Counted from the stretch's first letter, positions 24,077 through 33,116 are shown. The stretch is 47,714 nucleotides of DNA from Cellulomonas sp. (GCF_015234515.1 NZ_JADGMY010000007.1:1-47714); one strand, 5' to 3'. Numbers and translations are program-made. The notes: generated by a model not told the origin, from the letters alone.

Positions 24077-26290
24077 TCAGGGAGCCGGCACCACCGTCCC
24101 CGTGGCCGTGCAGGTGACCGTGGCACCGACCGCGAGAGTGCCGAGGTTCACGGACGTGCCCGGCGGACGGTCGGGACAGGTGAGGGTGGTCGTGCCACCG
24201 GTCGACGTGGGACCGTCGATCGTCGAGCGGGTCTGCGACCAGGCGTCGGAGACCACGACCCCGCTCAGCGGCACCGAGCCCGTGTTGCTCACGACGTAGC
24301 GCCACACGACCGAGGTGCCGGGCGCCATCTCGACACCGCTCGCGAGCTCCGTCGTGAGCGCCGTCGCGAGGTACGCCTGCTTGTCGATCGCGATGCCGGG
24401 TCGGTAGAGGTCGAGCCGCGCGCACTGGCCGGCCGCCTGCGCCGCGGAGCCTGCGACGCAGGTGACGCCACCGTTGACGGCCGCGGTGGACACCGCCACG
24501 ACGTTGGTCAGCACCTGGTCGCCGGGACCGCCGACGCTGGACCTCATCGTCATGGGGTACGTCAGGGTGACCGAGCCGTTGGCGGGTACGGCGCCGCTCC
24601 ACGTGAACCGGCCGGTGCCGTCGTCGGCGAAGGTCGAGCCCGCGGGGCGCGTCACCGCCCCGAGGGTCGCGTCGTCGATCGCGCCGGCGTAGTCGTCCAC
24701 GACGTACGCCGTGACCGCAGCGGCCCCCGTGTTCGAGACCGTCACGGTGTACGTCACCACGCCACCCGCGGGCATGGTCGCGGCGTTCGCGGTCTTGGTG
24801 ACCCGCACCGCGGCAGTCAGTGTGACCTGCCAGTCCTCGACCTCGCCGGCGACGATGGGCGTCGTGGCGGTCAGGAGCTGGACGTCCGTGGTGGCGATCG
24901 CGACGCGCAGCGTCCGCGGGCCGAGCTGCGGCGCGGTGACGGTCACGCCCGACCACGTGAGGGTGGCGGCGCCGGCCGTGCAGGCCGCGGTCCCCGTCGC
25001 CTCACCCGCGTCGAACGCGCCGTTGGCGTTCCAGTCGAGCCAGCCCCGGACACGTCCGCCCGTGCACCTCGCGGACAGGGAGTAGGTCGATGCGACCCCC
25101 ACCCGCGCCGTGAGCGTGGGCGCAGCAGCGAACGCGTCCTCGTCGGGCGTGGCCGTCGTCGCACCGGTGGTGCCGTCGGGCACCGCCCAGCCGGTGTCAC
25201 CGGTCGCGTCGACGCTCTGCGGCACCGTGCGGTTGGGGAACGCCTGGGCGCCGAGGCGCGTGGCCGGCGCGGCCATCGTGGCGAGCGTGAAGCCGGCGGC
25301 CAGCACGTTGGTGGCGGTCGAACCGACCGTCGTCCCCGCGGTCCACGTCGGCTCCACGACGGCAGGTCCGTGCCCGTAGGTCGAGGCCGCGTCGCCGTAG
25401 TCGGCGCCGAGGACGTACCCGACGGCCGCCGCGCTCTGCCCCTCGCTCCCGTCGAGGTGGATGTTGAGCGTCGTGGCCCCCTGTGCCAGCGCCACGGCGG
25501 TCGCCGAGTACTGCCCGGCCGGGCACTCCCCGCTCGCCGAGAACGTCAGGGCGTTGCCCGACACGGCAGCGCGGTACTGGGTGCCGCACGTCCCGGCGTA
25601 GCGGTCGATGACGCGCCAGGTGGTCGTCGTCGTGCCGGTCGCCCTCAAGGACTCGGCCGCCTTGGTCGACTCGGCGTCCGCGACCACGAGGCCGGCGAGC
25701 GGCACGGTCTGGACCGTGCGCGTCCCGGTGAAGCCGGCGGCGGCGTAGGTGGCCAGCTCGGCCCTGCACGACACGGTGACGTCACGGTCGGTGCCCAGGG
25801 GCGCCCTGACGCCGGAGACGAGGTTGTTGTCGACACCCTGCGCCGTCCGGTAGAGCTGCGGGAGCCCGTCGGCCGTCCACGTGCCGGGACGGTAGACGTC
25901 GACGTCGTGCTGGTACCCGCGGGTCATCGTGCACGCGACCTCCAGGCGGGCGTCGGCGCTGAGGTCCTGCCGGGTGGTGACCGTCGTGGTCGCGTCGGTG
26001 TACGTGTACGGCGGTCTGGCGGACCTGGTGCCACCCGGGAGCACCTGACCGGCGGTTCCCCAGTTGATCCAGACGATGCGGTCCTTGTAGCGCCCTGCGC
26101 CCTCGGTGGCCATGAGAGCGGACCCGCTGTTCGTGCTCGTGGTGAGATCACCGACCGCCGCCGCAGCGGGCGGCGCGGTCATGGCGTCGACGACCGGCGC
26201 GAGCCCGAGACCGAGCACGAGCGCGAGCGCTGCGCCGAGGGCGGCGCGACGTGCGCCACCACCACGCTGCTCGCGCGCGACTGCATGCAT
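24077..26290 (-). CDS. CshA/GEVED/DUF11 surface fibril-like protein
   Basis: This is a large exported protein of 737 residues. A signal peptide occupies about 1-45. Residues 50-280 (MATEGAGRYKDRIVWINWG, then YTYTDATTTVT) resemble the non-repetitive domain of CshA-type fibrillar adhesins. DYGDAASTYGHGP (297-309) introduces a GEVED-type region with WLDWNANGAFDAGE (417-430) and GEVEDWQV (482-489). Two DUF11-like beta domains follow (about 495-600 and 630-737). The protein stops inside the last beta domain, with no LPxTG/LAxTG motif, membrane span or basic tail, so anchoring is unexplained. It is the first gene of the block after the rplO terminator. Function as adhesin or fibre tip is inferred. 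Confidence 0.83.
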   Translation of the reverse strand: MHAVAREQRGGGARRAALGAALALVLGLGLAPVVDAMTAPPAAAAVGDLTTSTNSGSALMATEGAGRYKDRIVWINWGTAGQVLPGGTRSARPPYTYTDATTTVTTRQDLSADARLEVACTMTRGYQHDVDVYRPGTWTADGLPQLYRTAQGVDNNLVSGVRAPLGTDRDVTVSCRAELATYAAAGFTGTRTVQTVPLAGLVVADAESTKAAESLRATGTTTTTWRVIDRYAGTCGTQYRAAVSGNALTFSASGECPAGQYSATAVALAQGATTLNIHLDGSEGQSAAAVGYVLGADYGDAASTYGHGPAVVEPTWTAGTTVGSTATNVLAAGFTLATMAAPATRLGAQAFPNRTVPQSVDATGDTGWAVPDGTTGATTATPDEDAFAAAPTLTARVGVASTYSLSARCTGGRVRGWLDWNANGAFDAGEATGTAACTAGAATLTWSGVTVTAPQLGPRTLRVAIATTDVQLLTATTPIVAGEVEDWQVTLTAAVRVTKTANAATMPAGGVVTYTVTVSNTGAAAVTAYVVDDYAGAIDDATLGAVTRPAGSTFADDGTGRFTWSGAVPANGSVTLTYPMTMRSSVGGPGDQVLTNVVAVSTAAVNGGVTCVAGSAAQAAGQCARLDLYRPGIAIDKQAYLATALTTELASGVEMAPGTSVVWRYVVSNTGSVPLSGVVVSDAWSQTRSTIDGPTSTGGTTTLTCPDRPPGTSVNLGTLAVGATVTCTATGTVVPAP

Positions 26291-26411
26291 GACCGGCTCC
26301 CGGGTTCCCGTGGCGACCGTCGGCGTGCGCTCCTGGCGAGCGCACGCTCCTGGCGGACGACCGCGTGCGCCGCCAGTACGTCACCTGTGCTGGACGAGCG
26401 TCCATATGCAC

Positions 26412-26430
26412 AGATCGGTCGAGATCGGTC
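26412..26430. repeat. tandem 9-bp direct repeat, operator candidate
   Basis: AGATCGGTC occurs at 26412-26420 and again at 26422-26430, a 10-bp (one helical turn) phase. Such spacing is typical of regulator half-sites bound on one DNA face. It lies about 120-140 bp upstream of the CshA-like gene start. Confidence 0.45.
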
Positions 26431-26482
26431 ACAACGGTGCCTAGGGCCACACAACGACAGGTGCTATCCCCCAGCCGCCCGA

Positions 26483-26510
26483 CGACTTTCACCCGAGCGC
26501 CCGAAAGTCG
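26483..26510. promoter_or_regulatory. inverted repeat CGACTTTC-N12-GAAAGTCG
   Basis: The 8-bp arms 26483-26490 and 26503-26510 are perfectly complementary with a 12-bp spacer. CGAAAGT is repeated directly at 26502-26515. The region is distinctly more AT-rich than its neighbours. It is a candidate regulator binding site for the surface operon; a weak hairpin is the alternative. Confidence 0.4.
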
Positions 26511-26621
26511 AAAGTGTCTGCCCGCATGAGCGCCGCCCGGCGCTGCCTCGTCGACGTCGTCGTCGCGAGCCCCAGGTCGCGCGGCGCAGCCGCGCCGCCC
26601 GGAAGCACTCCCCCACAACGA

Positions 26622-26665
26622 CGCAGCGGGCGGCCCCGGGATCTCTCCCGGGACCGCCCGCTGCG
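26622..26665 (-). terminator. terminator after rplO (end of spc operon)
   Basis: A 20-bp stem with one mismatch (26622-26641 with 26646-26665) and a TCTC loop begins 32 nt after the rplO stop. It has no U-tract. This would separate the ribosomal genes from the surface block and from secY downstream. Confidence 0.85.
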
Positions 26666-26697
26666 GGTGGTCCGACCGTGCGGACGCCTGCAGGGCG

Positions 26698-27414
26698 TCA
26701 GCCCTGCGCGACGCTCCCGCCGGCAGCCTCGATCTTGTCCTTCGCCGACGCGGAGTACGCGTCCACGTCGACGGAGACCTTGACGGTCAGCTCGCCGTCA
26801 CCCAGCACCTTGACGCGCTGGCCCTTGCGGACCGCACCCTTGGCGACCAGGTCGGCGACCGTCACGTCGCCACCGTCGGGGTACAGCGCCGAGAGCTTGT
26901 CCAGGTTGACGACCTGGTACTCGACGCGGAACGGGTTCTTGAAGCCACGGAGCTTCGGCAGCCGCATGTGCAGCGGCATCTGCCCGCCCTCGAAGCGGTC
27001 CGGCACCTGGTACCGGGCCTTGGTGCCCTTGGTACCACGGCCGGCCGTCTTGCCCTTGGACGCCTCACCACGACCCACACGGGTCTTGGCGGTCTTGGCG
27101 CCCGGGGCCGGACGCAGGTGGTGCACCTTGAGGGTGCCACCGGCGCCGGGCTGGGCAGCGGCCTCGGCGGCAGCCTTCGCGGCAGCCGTCGGAGCCTTCT
27201 TCTTCGCCGGGGCCTTGTCGGCCTTCGCGGAGGACTCAGCCGTGGAGTCGGCCTTGGCGGACGAGGCCGCCTTGGTCTTCTTCTCCGCAGCCGGAGCGGA
27301 CTCCGTCTTGGCGGCGGCCTTCTTCGCCGGAGCCTTCTTGGCAGCCTTGGGCGCCTCGGTCTCCGTCGTCTCGTCGGCCTTCTTGTCAGCCTTCTTGTCG
27401 TCGGCCATGGTCAC
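26698..27414 (-). CDS. rplO: 50S ribosomal protein L15 with long N-terminal extension
   Basis: L15 is a large-subunit assembly protein. The conserved core begins near residue 93 ([35 protein letters not shown]) and runs to the C-terminal [10 protein letters not shown]. In front lies a low-complexity extension of about 90 residues rich in Lys, Ala, Glu and Ser ([22 protein letters not shown]), giving 238 residues against about 146 usual. The start is either GTG 27414 (GGAGG 4 nt upstream, overlapping the rpmD stop as GTGA) or ATG 27408. It is the last gene of the spc operon here and is followed by a strong terminator rather than by secY. Confidence 0.96.
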   Translation of the reverse strand: MTMADDKKADKKADETTETEAPKAAKKAPAKKAAAKTESAPAAEKKTKAASSAKADSTAESSAKADKAPAKKKAPTAAAKAAAEAAAQPGAGGTLKVHHLRPAPGAKTAKTRVGRGEASKGKTAGRGTKGTKARYQVPDRFEGGQMPLHMRLPKLRGFKNPFRVEYQVVNLDKLSALYPDGGDVTVADLVAKGAVRKGQRVKVLGDGELTVKVSVDVDAYSASAKDKIEAAGGSVAQG

Positions 27415-27596
27415 TCGACCTCCTCGACCGCGACCAGGTGCGTCACCGTGTTGACCATGCCGCGGATCTCAGGGCGGTCCTCCTTGACGACGACGTCGCC
27501 GATCCGCTTCAGGCCCAGGGTGCGCAGCGTGTCGCGCTGGTTCTGCTTACCGCCGATGGCGGACCGGGTCTGGGTCACCTTGAGGCGGGCCATCAT
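27411..27596 (-). CDS. rpmD: 50S ribosomal protein L30
   Basis: L30 is a small large-subunit protein, 61 residues here, beginning [29 protein letters not shown] and containing [23 protein letters not shown]. Two consecutive ATG codons (27596 and 27593) are possible starts. The first overlaps the rpsE stop as ATGA. Its own stop overlaps the rplO GTG. The order rpsE-rpmD-rplO is standard. Confidence 0.97.
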   Translation of the reverse strand: MMARLKVTQTRSAIGGKQNQRDTLRTLGLKRIGDVVVKEDRPEIRGMVNTVTHLVAVEEVE

Positions 27597-28231
27597 GCAC
27601 CTGCCTTCGCCGACGCCGCGGCACGGCCCTCGGCCTGCGCGCGCAGCAGCGCGTGCGGCGCGACGTGGTCGAGCGGCAGCCCACGACGGGCGGCCACGGC
27701 CTCGGGCTCCTCGAGGGAGCGCAGGGCCTCGACCGTGGCGTGCACGATGTTGATCGCGTTGGTCGACCCGAGCGACTTGCTGAGCACGTCGTGGATCCCG
27801 GCGCACTCGAGCACCGCACGCACCGGACCACCGGCGATCACACCGGTACCCGGCGACGCGGGACGCAGGAAGACGACACCCGCGGCCTTCTCGCCCGTGA
27901 CGGGGTGAGGGATGGTGCCCTGGATGCGGGGGACGCGGAAGAAGCTCTTCTTCGCCTCCTCGACACCCTTGGCGATCGCCGCGGGCACCTCCTTGGCCTT
28001 GCCGTAGCCGACGCCGACCGTGCCGTCGCCGTCGCCCACCACGACCAGCGCGGTGAAGCTGAACCGGCGGCCGCCCTTGACGACCTTGGCGACACGGTTG
28101 ATGGTCACGACGCGCTCGACGAACGCGCTCTTCTCGGGGGCGTCACGCCGCCCGCCGTCACGACGGCCGCCGTCCCGGCGGTCGCCGCCGGTGCCACCGG
28201 CACCGGTGTTGCTGCGCTGAGGAGCAGCCAT
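27593..28231 (-). CDS. rpsE: 30S ribosomal protein S5
   Basis: S5 acts in translational fidelity and mRNA unwinding at the small-subunit entry site. It has 212 residues. The first 30 form a Gly/Arg/Asp-rich extension ([19 protein letters not shown]) typical of actinobacterial S5. The core starts at [46 protein letters not shown] [14 protein letters not shown] and the S5 C-terminal domain with [16 protein letters not shown] follow. It lies 34 bp downstream of rplR and overlaps rpmD by 4 nt. Confidence 0.98.
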   Translation of the reverse strand: MAAPQRSNTGAGGTGGDRRDGGRRDGGRRDAPEKSAFVERVVTINRVAKVVKGGRRFSFTALVVVGDGDGTVGVGYGKAKEVPAAIAKGVEEAKKSFFRVPRIQGTIPHPVTGEKAAGVVFLRPASPGTGVIAGGPVRAVLECAGIHDVLSKSLGSTNAINIVHATVEALRSLEEPEAVAARRGLPLDHVAPHALLRAQAEGRAAASAKAGA

Positions 28232-28265
28232 CAGAGAGTCCTCTTCTTCGATGCGGAGTTCGTCG

Positions 28266-28637
28266 TCACAGGTTCAGACCGCCCTCGCGTGCGCCGTCGG
28301 CGACCGCAGCGACCCGACCGTGGTACTTGTTGCCGCCGCGGTCGAACACGACAGCCTCGACGCCGGCGGCCTTGGCGCGGGCAGCGACGAGCTCGCCGAC
28401 CTTCCGGGCCTTGGCCGTCTTGTCGCCGTCGTCCGCGCGCAGGTCGGCCTCGAGGGTCGACGCGTACGCGACCGTCTTGCCGATCGCGTCGTCCACGACC
28501 TGGGCGGTCATGTGCCGCGCGGAGCGCGTCACGACGAGGCGGGGACGAGCAGCCGTGCCGACCACCTTCTTGCGCAGGCGCAGGTGACGACGCCGACGAG
28601 CGACGGTCGTGCCCTTGCCTCTGATGCCGATAGCCAT
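28266..28637 (-). CDS. rplR: 50S ribosomal protein L18
   Basis: L18 binds 5S rRNA in the central protuberance. The 123-residue protein begins with a basic region ([30 protein letters not shown]). It contains the conserved [13 protein letters not shown] and [31 protein letters not shown] end. It lies 2 bp after rplF, implying close cotranslation. Confidence 0.98.
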   Translation of the reverse strand: MAIGIRGKGTTVARRRRHLRLRKKVVGTAARPRLVVTRSARHMTAQVVDDAIGKTVAYASTLEADLRADDGDKTAKARKVGELVAARAKAAGVEAVVFDRGGNKYHGRVAAVADGAREGGLNL

Positions 28638-28639
28638 GG

Positions 28640-29179
28640 CTACTTCCCAGCCTTTCCGACCTTGCGGCGCACGTTCTCGCCCGCGTACCGCACGCCCTTG
28701 CCCTTGTAGGGCTCCGGCTTGCGGATCTTGCGGATGTTCGCGGCGACCTCGCCCACCTGCTGCTTGTCGATGCCCTGGACCGAGAACTTCGTCGCGGACT
28801 CGACCGCGAACGTGATGCCGGCCGGGGGCTCGACGACCACAGGGTGGCTGAAGCCGAGCGCGAACTCGAGGTTGTCACCCTTCGCCAGCACGCGGTAACC
28901 GGTGCCGACGATCTCGAGCTTCTTGGTGTAGCCCTCCGTGACGCCGGTGACCAGGTTGGCCAGCAGCGTGCGGGTCAGGCCGTGCAGCGAGCGCGAGTTG
29001 CGCTCGTCGTCGGGACGCGTCACCACGAGGGCGCCCGCGTCGTCGCGGTCCACCGTGAGGGGCGCCGCAACCGTGTGGCTGAGCGTGCCCTTGGGACCCT
29101 TGACCGTCACGACCTGGTCGTCGATGGCGACATCGACGCCTGCCGGCACCGGGACGGGGATCCTGCCGATTCGAGACAT
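28640..29179 (-). CDS. rplF: 50S ribosomal protein L6
   Basis: L6 is a two-domain protein near the GTPase-associated centre and sarcin-ricin loop. ATG 29179 gives [19 protein letters not shown], the normal start; the upstream extension of the frame was excluded. It is 179 residues and ends with the signature [26 protein letters not shown]. It sits between rpsH (25 bp) and rplR (2 bp) in standard spc order. Confidence 0.98.
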   Translation of the reverse strand: MSRIGRIPVPVPAGVDVAIDDQVVTVKGPKGTLSHTVAAPLTVDRDDAGALVVTRPDDERNSRSLHGLTRTLLANLVTGVTEGYTKKLEIVGTGYRVLAKGDNLEFALGFSHPVVVEPPAGITFAVESATKFSVQGIDKQQVGEVAANIRKIRKPEPYKGKGVRYAGENVRRKVGKAGK

Positions 29180-29204
29180 GGCTGTTCTCCTCTCCGTCTC
29201 GGAC

Positions 29205-29603
29205 TTACCAGACGTAGGCGAGGACTTCCCCACCCACGCCCTTCTTGGCGGCCTGCTTGTCGGTCAGCAGCCCCGAGGACGTGGACAGGATCGCCACGCC
29301 CAGGCCGCCGAGCACCTTCGGCAGGTTGGTCGACTTGGCGTACACGCGCAGGCCCGGCTTGGACACGCGCTTCACGCCGGCGAGCGCACGCTCGCGGTTG
29401 GGGCCGTACTTCAGGGTGATCGTGAGGTTCTTGCCCACGGGCGCGTCCTCGACGGTCCAGCCGGAGATGTAACCCTCGGCCTGCAGGATCTCGGCGACGT
29501 GGCTCTTCAGCTTCGAGAACGGGATCGTCACCGTGTCGTGGTGCGCCGAGTTCGCGTTGCGCAGACGCGTCAGGAAGTCTGCGATCGGGTCGGTCATGGT
29601 CAT
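29205..29603 (-). CDS. rpsH: 30S ribosomal protein S8
   Basis: S8 binds the central domain of 16S rRNA and is the spc-operon regulator in E. coli. The protein has 132 residues, starts [23 protein letters not shown], and ends with the conserved [27 protein letters not shown] second ATG six bases in is a possible start, but the longer form matches actinobacterial relatives. It follows rpsZ by 90 bp. Confidence 0.98.
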   Translation of the reverse strand: MTMTDPIADFLTRLRNANSAHHDTVTIPFSKLKSHVAEILQAEGYISGWTVEDAPVGKNLTITLKYGPNRERALAGVKRVSKPGLRVYAKSTNLPKVLGGLGVAILSTSSGLLTDKQAAKKGVGGEVLAYVW

Positions 29604-29693
29604 CGGGCGTCAGCCCTTTCTCGCCGGGGTATCCGCGGCCCCGTACAGGGCCGCGGACCTACCGACGTCAGGAGGGTGTTGCAGGTGCTGGTG

Positions 29694-29879
29694 CTACCAG
29701 CTGCTCTTGGTCACGCCGGGGAGCTCGCCACGGTGGGCCATCTCCCGCACGCAGATCCGGCACAGGCCGAACTTGCGGTACACCGAGTGCGGGCGCCCGC
29801 ACTTCTGGCAGCGCGTGTAACCGCGGACCGCGAACTTGGGCTTCGCGGCCGCCTTGTTGATGAGGGCGGTCTTCGCCAT
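29694..29879 (-). CDS. rpsZ: 30S ribosomal protein S14, type Z
   Basis: This is the short zinc-binding form of S14, 61 residues. Ligands are Cys24, Cys27, Cys40 and Cys43 in CQKC and CRIC. The end [17 protein letters not shown] is canonical. It is encoded 1 bp after rplE. Actinobacteria often carry a second zinc-free S14 elsewhere for zinc shortage; this copy is the zinc-dependent one. Confidence 0.97.
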   Translation of the reverse strand: MAKTALINKAAAKPKFAVRGYTRCQKCGRPHSVYRKFGLCRICVREMAHRGELPGVTKSSW

Positions 29880-29880
29880 G

Positions 29881-30453
29881 TCAGTTCTCCTTGAACGGGA
29901 AGCCGAGGAGCTTGAGGAGCGCGCGGCCCTCGTCGTCCGTCGTCGCGGTGGTCACGATCGTGATGTCCATGCCGCGGACACGGTCGATCTTGTCCTGGTC
30001 GATCTCGTGGAACACCGACTGCTCCACGAGGCCGAACGTGTAGTTGCCGTGCCCGTCGAACTGCTTGGGCGACAGGCCGCGGAAGTCGCGGATGCGCGGC
30101 AGCGCCGTCGACAGCAGGCGGTCGAGGAACTCCCAGGCACGGTCGCCACGCAGCGTGACGTGCGCGCCGATCGGCATGCCCTCACGCAGCTTGAACTGCG
30201 CGATGGACTTGCGGGCCTTGGTGACCTGCGGCTTCTGACCCGTGATCTGGGTCAGGTCGCGGATCGCGCCCTCGATGAGCTTGGAGTCCTTCGCAGCATC
30301 GCCGACACCCATGTTGACGACGACCTTGACCAGTCGCGCCACCTGGTTGATGTTCTCGTGGCTGAACTGCTCGAAGAGCGCCGAACGGATCTCGTCGTTG
30401 TAGCGCGACTTGAGCCGCGGCAGAGCCGGGGCCTCGATGGTGGTCTCGGTCAT
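29881..30453 (-). CDS. rplE: 50S ribosomal protein L5
   Basis: L5 binds 5S rRNA and contacts P-site tRNA. The 190-residue protein contains [59 protein letters not shown] and [22 protein letters not shown]. The start ATG shares one base with the rplX stop (TGATG), and the stop is 1 bp from rpsZ, so tight translational coupling is likely. Confidence 0.98.
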   Translation of the reverse strand: MTETTIEAPALPRLKSRYNDEIRSALFEQFSHENINQVARLVKVVVNMGVGDAAKDSKLIEGAIRDLTQITGQKPQVTKARKSIAQFKLREGMPIGAHVTLRGDRAWEFLDRLLSTALPRIRDFRGLSPKQFDGHGNYTFGLVEQSVFHEIDQDKIDRVRGMDITIVTTATTDDEGRALLKLLGFPFKEN

Positions 30454-30794
30454 CAGATGTCCTTACCGGAGCGCTTGGCGACGCGGACGCGCACAGTGCG
30501 CGTGCGCCCGTCGCGCTCGACCTGCTCGGTGCGGTAGCCGACCCGGGTGCCCTTCTTGGTCTCCGGGTCCACGAGCATCACGTTGCTGATGTGGATGGGG
30601 GCCTCGATCGTCTCGATGCCGCCGGTGCGGGTGCCGCGCGAGGTCTGGCCGGCCTTCGTGTGCTTCTGCACACGCTGGACGCCCTCGACGACGACGCGCT
30701 GCGTCTCGGGGAGGACCTCGAGCACACGGCCCTGCTGGCCCTTGTCACGACCCGAGATCACGAGGACGAGGTCGCCCTTCTTGATCTTCGCCAT
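30453..30794 (-). CDS. rplX: 50S ribosomal protein L24
   Basis: L24 is an assembly-initiating large-subunit protein with a KOW motif. The 113-residue protein starts [30 protein letters not shown]. It contains [10 protein letters not shown] and [22 protein letters not shown]. It lies 2 bp after rplN and overlaps rplE by one base. Confidence 0.98.
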   Translation of the reverse strand: MAKIKKGDLVLVISGRDKGQQGRVLEVLPETQRVVVEGVQRVQKHTKAGQTSRGTRTGGIETIEAPIHISNVMLVDPETKKGTRVGYRTEQVERDGRTRTVRVRVAKRSGKDI

Positions 30795-30796
30795 GG

Positions 30797-31165
30797 TCAG
30801 ATCACCTCCGGAGCGAGCGAGATGATCTTCATGAACTTCTTGTCACGCAGCTCCCGGCCCACCGGGCCGAAGATGCGCGTGCCACGAGGCTCTCCGTCGT
30901 TCTTGAGGATCACGGCCGCGTTCTCGTCGAACTTGATGTACGAGCCGTCGGGACGCCGACGCTCCTTGCGGGTGCGGACGATGACCGCCTTGACGACGTC
31001 GCCCTTCTTCACGTTGCCGCCGGGGATGGCGTCCTTCACGGTGGCGACGATGACGTCACCGATGCCCGCGTACCGGCGGCCGGAGCCGCCGAGCACACGG
31101 ATGCAGAGGATCTCCTTGGCACCCGTGTTGTCGGCGACACGCAGTCGCGACTCCTGCTGGATCAT
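30797..31165 (-). CDS. rplN: 50S ribosomal protein L14
   Basis: L14 forms an intersubunit bridge. It is 122 residues long, starts [28 protein letters not shown], and contains [50 protein letters not shown]. It is the first gene of the spc operon. A 163-bp gap with a perfect 10-bp hairpin separates it from rpsQ, so a separate spc promoter probably lies in 31166-31250. Confidence 0.98.
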   Translation of the reverse strand: MIQQESRLRVADNTGAKEILCIRVLGGSGRRYAGIGDVIVATVKDAIPGGNVKKGDVVKAVIVRTRKERRRPDGSYIKFDENAAVILKNDGEPRGTRIFGPVGRELRDKKFMKIISLAPEVI

Positions 31166-31250
31166 CTACCTACTCCTGTCGTCTGGCGGGTTCTCGCTCG
31201 CACGGCGGCGGCGAGCCTGGCCATCCGGATGGTTGCCGTGGTGCACACGC

Positions 31251-31273
31251 CGCGGGCGGGAGACCCGCCCGCG
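31251..31273 (-). terminator. hairpin at the S10/spc operon boundary
   Basis: CGCGGGCGGG (31251-31260) and CCCGCCCGCG (31264-31273) form a perfect 10-bp stem with an AGA loop, 55 nt after rpsQ. Its position at the classical end of the S10 operon suggests a full or partial terminator. Confidence 0.6.
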
Positions 31274-31328
31274 TCGTGGGCAACTGTCGTGGTGCTGTGC
31301 TGCCGGGGCCTCGCGGCCGTCGGCAGGG

Positions 31329-31619
31329 TTACTTGGCCTTCTGGTGGATCTCGACGAGGCGCCAGCGCTTGGCTGCCGACAGCGGCCGGGTCTCCATGAT
31401 CTCGACCAGGTCGCCGACGCCGGCGGCGTTCAGCTCGTCGTGCACCTTCACCTTGCTGGTACGGCGGATGACCTTGCCGTACAGCGGGTGCTTGACGCGG
31501 TCCTCGACCTCGACGACGACCGTCTTGTCCATCTTGTCGGACACGACGTAGCCGCGGCGGGTCTTACGGTACGCGCGGGGGTCCGACGTCGCCGTCGTCT
31601 GCTCGTGCTTCGTGGTCAT
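31329..31619 (-). CDS. rpsQ: 30S ribosomal protein S17
   Basis: S17 is a primary 16S rRNA binder with an OB fold. ATG 31619 gives [41 protein letters not shown], 96 residues; the extra frame upstream overlaps rpmC and was dropped. [20 protein letters not shown] and the [22 protein letters not shown] block are conserved. It is the last S10-operon gene and lies 7 bp after rpmC. Confidence 0.98.
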   Translation of the reverse strand: MTTKHEQTTATSDPRAYRKTRRGYVVSDKMDKTVVVEVEDRVKHPLYGKVIRRTSKVKVHDELNAAGVGDLVEIMETRPLSAAKRWRLVEIHQKAK

Positions 31620-31626
31620 GATTGCC

Positions 31627-31863
31627 TCACTCCGCGCTCGGGGCGGTACGGATGCCGAGCTCACGCTCGCGCAGGATCGTGTAGATGCGCGCGATGTCGC
31701 GGCGGACGGCCTTGAGGCGCCCGTGGCTCTCGAGCTGACCGGTCGCGGACTGGAAGCGGAGGTTGAACAGCTCCTCCTTGGCCTTCTTCAGCTCGGCGAC
31801 CAGCTTCTCGTCGTCGAAGGTGTCCAGCTCGGTGGGAGCCAGATCCTTGGTTCCGATAGCCAT
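31627..31863 (-). CDS. rpmC: 50S ribosomal protein L29
   Basis: L29 is a helical protein at the peptide exit site, where chaperones and SRP dock. The 78-residue protein has the family core [50 protein letters not shown]. Its ATG shares one base with the rplP stop (TGATG). It sits in standard order between rplP and rpsQ. Confidence 0.98.
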   Translation of the reverse strand: MAIGTKDLAPTELDTFDDEKLVAELKKAKEELFNLRFQSATGQLESHGRLKAVRRDIARIYTILRERELGIRTAPSAE

Positions 31864-32279
31864 CAGTTACCACCCTCGCGCACGATGAAACGTGTCTTCA
31901 TCGGGAGCTTGTGCTGCGCACGACGCATGGCCTCGCGCGCGAGCGGCTCCGGGACACCGGCGAGCTCGAACAGAACTCGGCCCGGCTTGACGTTGGCGAT
32001 CCACCACTCGGGCGAGCCCTTGCCGGAACCCATGCGGGTCTCGGCGGGCTTCTTCGTGAGGGGACGGTCCGGGTAGATGTTGATCCAGACCTTCCCACCA
32101 CGCTTGATGTGGCGGGTCATGGCGATACGAGCAGCCTCGATCTGCCGGTTGGTGACGTAGGCGGGCTCGAGAGCCTGGATGCCGAACTCACCAAACGAGA
32201 TCTGCGTGCCACCGGTCGCGGCGCCGGAGCGCCCCGGGTGGTGCTGCTTGCGGTGCTTCAGCCTGCGCGGGATCAGCAC
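31863..32279 (-). CDS. rplP: 50S ribosomal protein L16
   Basis: L16 organises the A-site tRNA region of the large subunit. GTG 32279 gives [24 protein letters not shown], 138 residues. [57 protein letters not shown] and the [15 protein letters not shown] end are canonical. It lies 3 bp after rpsC and overlaps rpmC by one base. Confidence 0.98.
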   Translation of the reverse strand: MLIPRRLKHRKQHHPGRSGAATGGTQISFGEFGIQALEPAYVTNRQIEAARIAMTRHIKRGGKVWINIYPDRPLTKKPAETRMGSGKGSPEWWIANVKPGRVLFELAGVPEPLAREAMRRAQHKLPMKTRFIVREGGN

Positions 32280-32282
32280 GGC

Positions 32283-33116
32283 TCAGGCCTCCGTTCCGGA
32301 CTCGGTGGGAGCGTCCGCCGCGGGCGCCGCCTCGGCAGCCGGGGCGGGTGCGTCCTGACGCTCCGGCCGACGTGCACCGGTGCGGGGACCACGGTCGCCA
32401 CGGTCGCCACGGTCTCCACGCGGGCCGCCACGGGAAGGACGGGGAGCCTGCGAAGCCTGCTCGCGCGCCCACTCCTTCTCGGTCATGTCGCCCTTGTAGA
32501 CCCAGACCTTCACGCCGATGCGGCCGAAGGTCGTGCGGGCCTCGAAGAAGCCGTAGTCGATGTTCGCGCGCAGCGTGTGCAGCGGCACACGACCCTCGCG
32601 GTAGAACTCCGTCCGGCTCATCTCCGCGCCGCCGAGGCGGCCGGAGACCTGCACGCGGATGCCCTTGGCACCCGCGCGCTGAGCCGACTGGATGCCCTTG
32701 CGCATGGCACGACGGAACGAGACACGGCTCGCCAGCTGCTCGGCGATGCCCTGGGCGACCAGCTGAGCCTCGATCTCGGCGTTCTTGACCTCGAGGATGT
32801 TCAGCTGGACCTGCTTGCCCGTGAGCTTCTCGAGCTCGCCACGGATGCGGTCGGCCTCCGCGCCACGACGCCCGATGACGATGCCCGGGCGGGCGGTGTG
32901 GATGTCGACGCGCACACGGTCACGCGTGCGCTCGATCTCCACCTTGGCGATGCCGGCACGCTCGAGACCCGTGCTCATCAGCTTGCGGATCTGCACGTCC
33001 TCGCGGACGTAGTCGCGGTAGCGCTGACCCGGCTTCGTCGAGTCGGCGAACCACCGCGAACGGTGATCGGTCGTGATGCCCAGGCGGTACCCGAGCGGGT
33101 TGACTTTCTGTCCCAC
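32283..33116 (-). CDS. rpsC: 30S ribosomal protein S3 with RGD-rich tail
   Basis: S3 lines the mRNA entry channel. The 277-residue protein begins [26 protein letters not shown]. It carries the KH-type RNA-binding motif [15 protein letters not shown] and the conserved [11 protein letters not shown] end of the core. A C-terminal extension of about 60 residues follows, with [15 protein letters not shown] and then Ala/Pro/Glu-rich sequence. GTG 33116 shares a base with the rplV stop (TAGTG). Confidence 0.98.
   Translation of the reverse strand: MGQKVNPLGYRLGITTDHRSRWFADSTKPGQRYRDYVREDVQIRKLMSTGLERAGIAKVEIERTRDRVRVDIHTARPGIVIGRRGAEADRIRGELEKLTGKQVQLNILEVKNAEIEAQLVAQGIAEQLASRVSFRRAMRKGIQSAQRAGAKGIRVQVSGRLGGAEMSRTEFYREGRVPLHTLRANIDYGFFEARTTFGRIGVKVWVYKGDMTEKEWAREQASQAPRPSRGGPRGDRGDRGDRGPRTGARRPERQDAPAPAAEAAPAADAPTESGTEA

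Larger units (their letters stand above)
26291..26697. other. intergenic control region between rplO and the surface block
   Basis: This 407-bp gap has no credible gene. It contains the rplO terminator (26622-26665), an 8-bp inverted repeat (26483-26490 with 26503-26510) and a tandem 9-bp repeat (26412-26420, 26422-26430). A weak TTGTGA...CATATG pair lies near 26403-26437 on the minus strand. It must hold the promoter of the surface operon. Its AT content is locally higher than that of its surroundings, as expected of a regulatory region. Confidence 0.6.

Noticed and set aside
24041..27454. A 1137-codon plus-strand frame across the surface block and rplO
   Set aside because: It runs antisense to several clearly coding genes and across a terminator. 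It has no domain or sensible composition.
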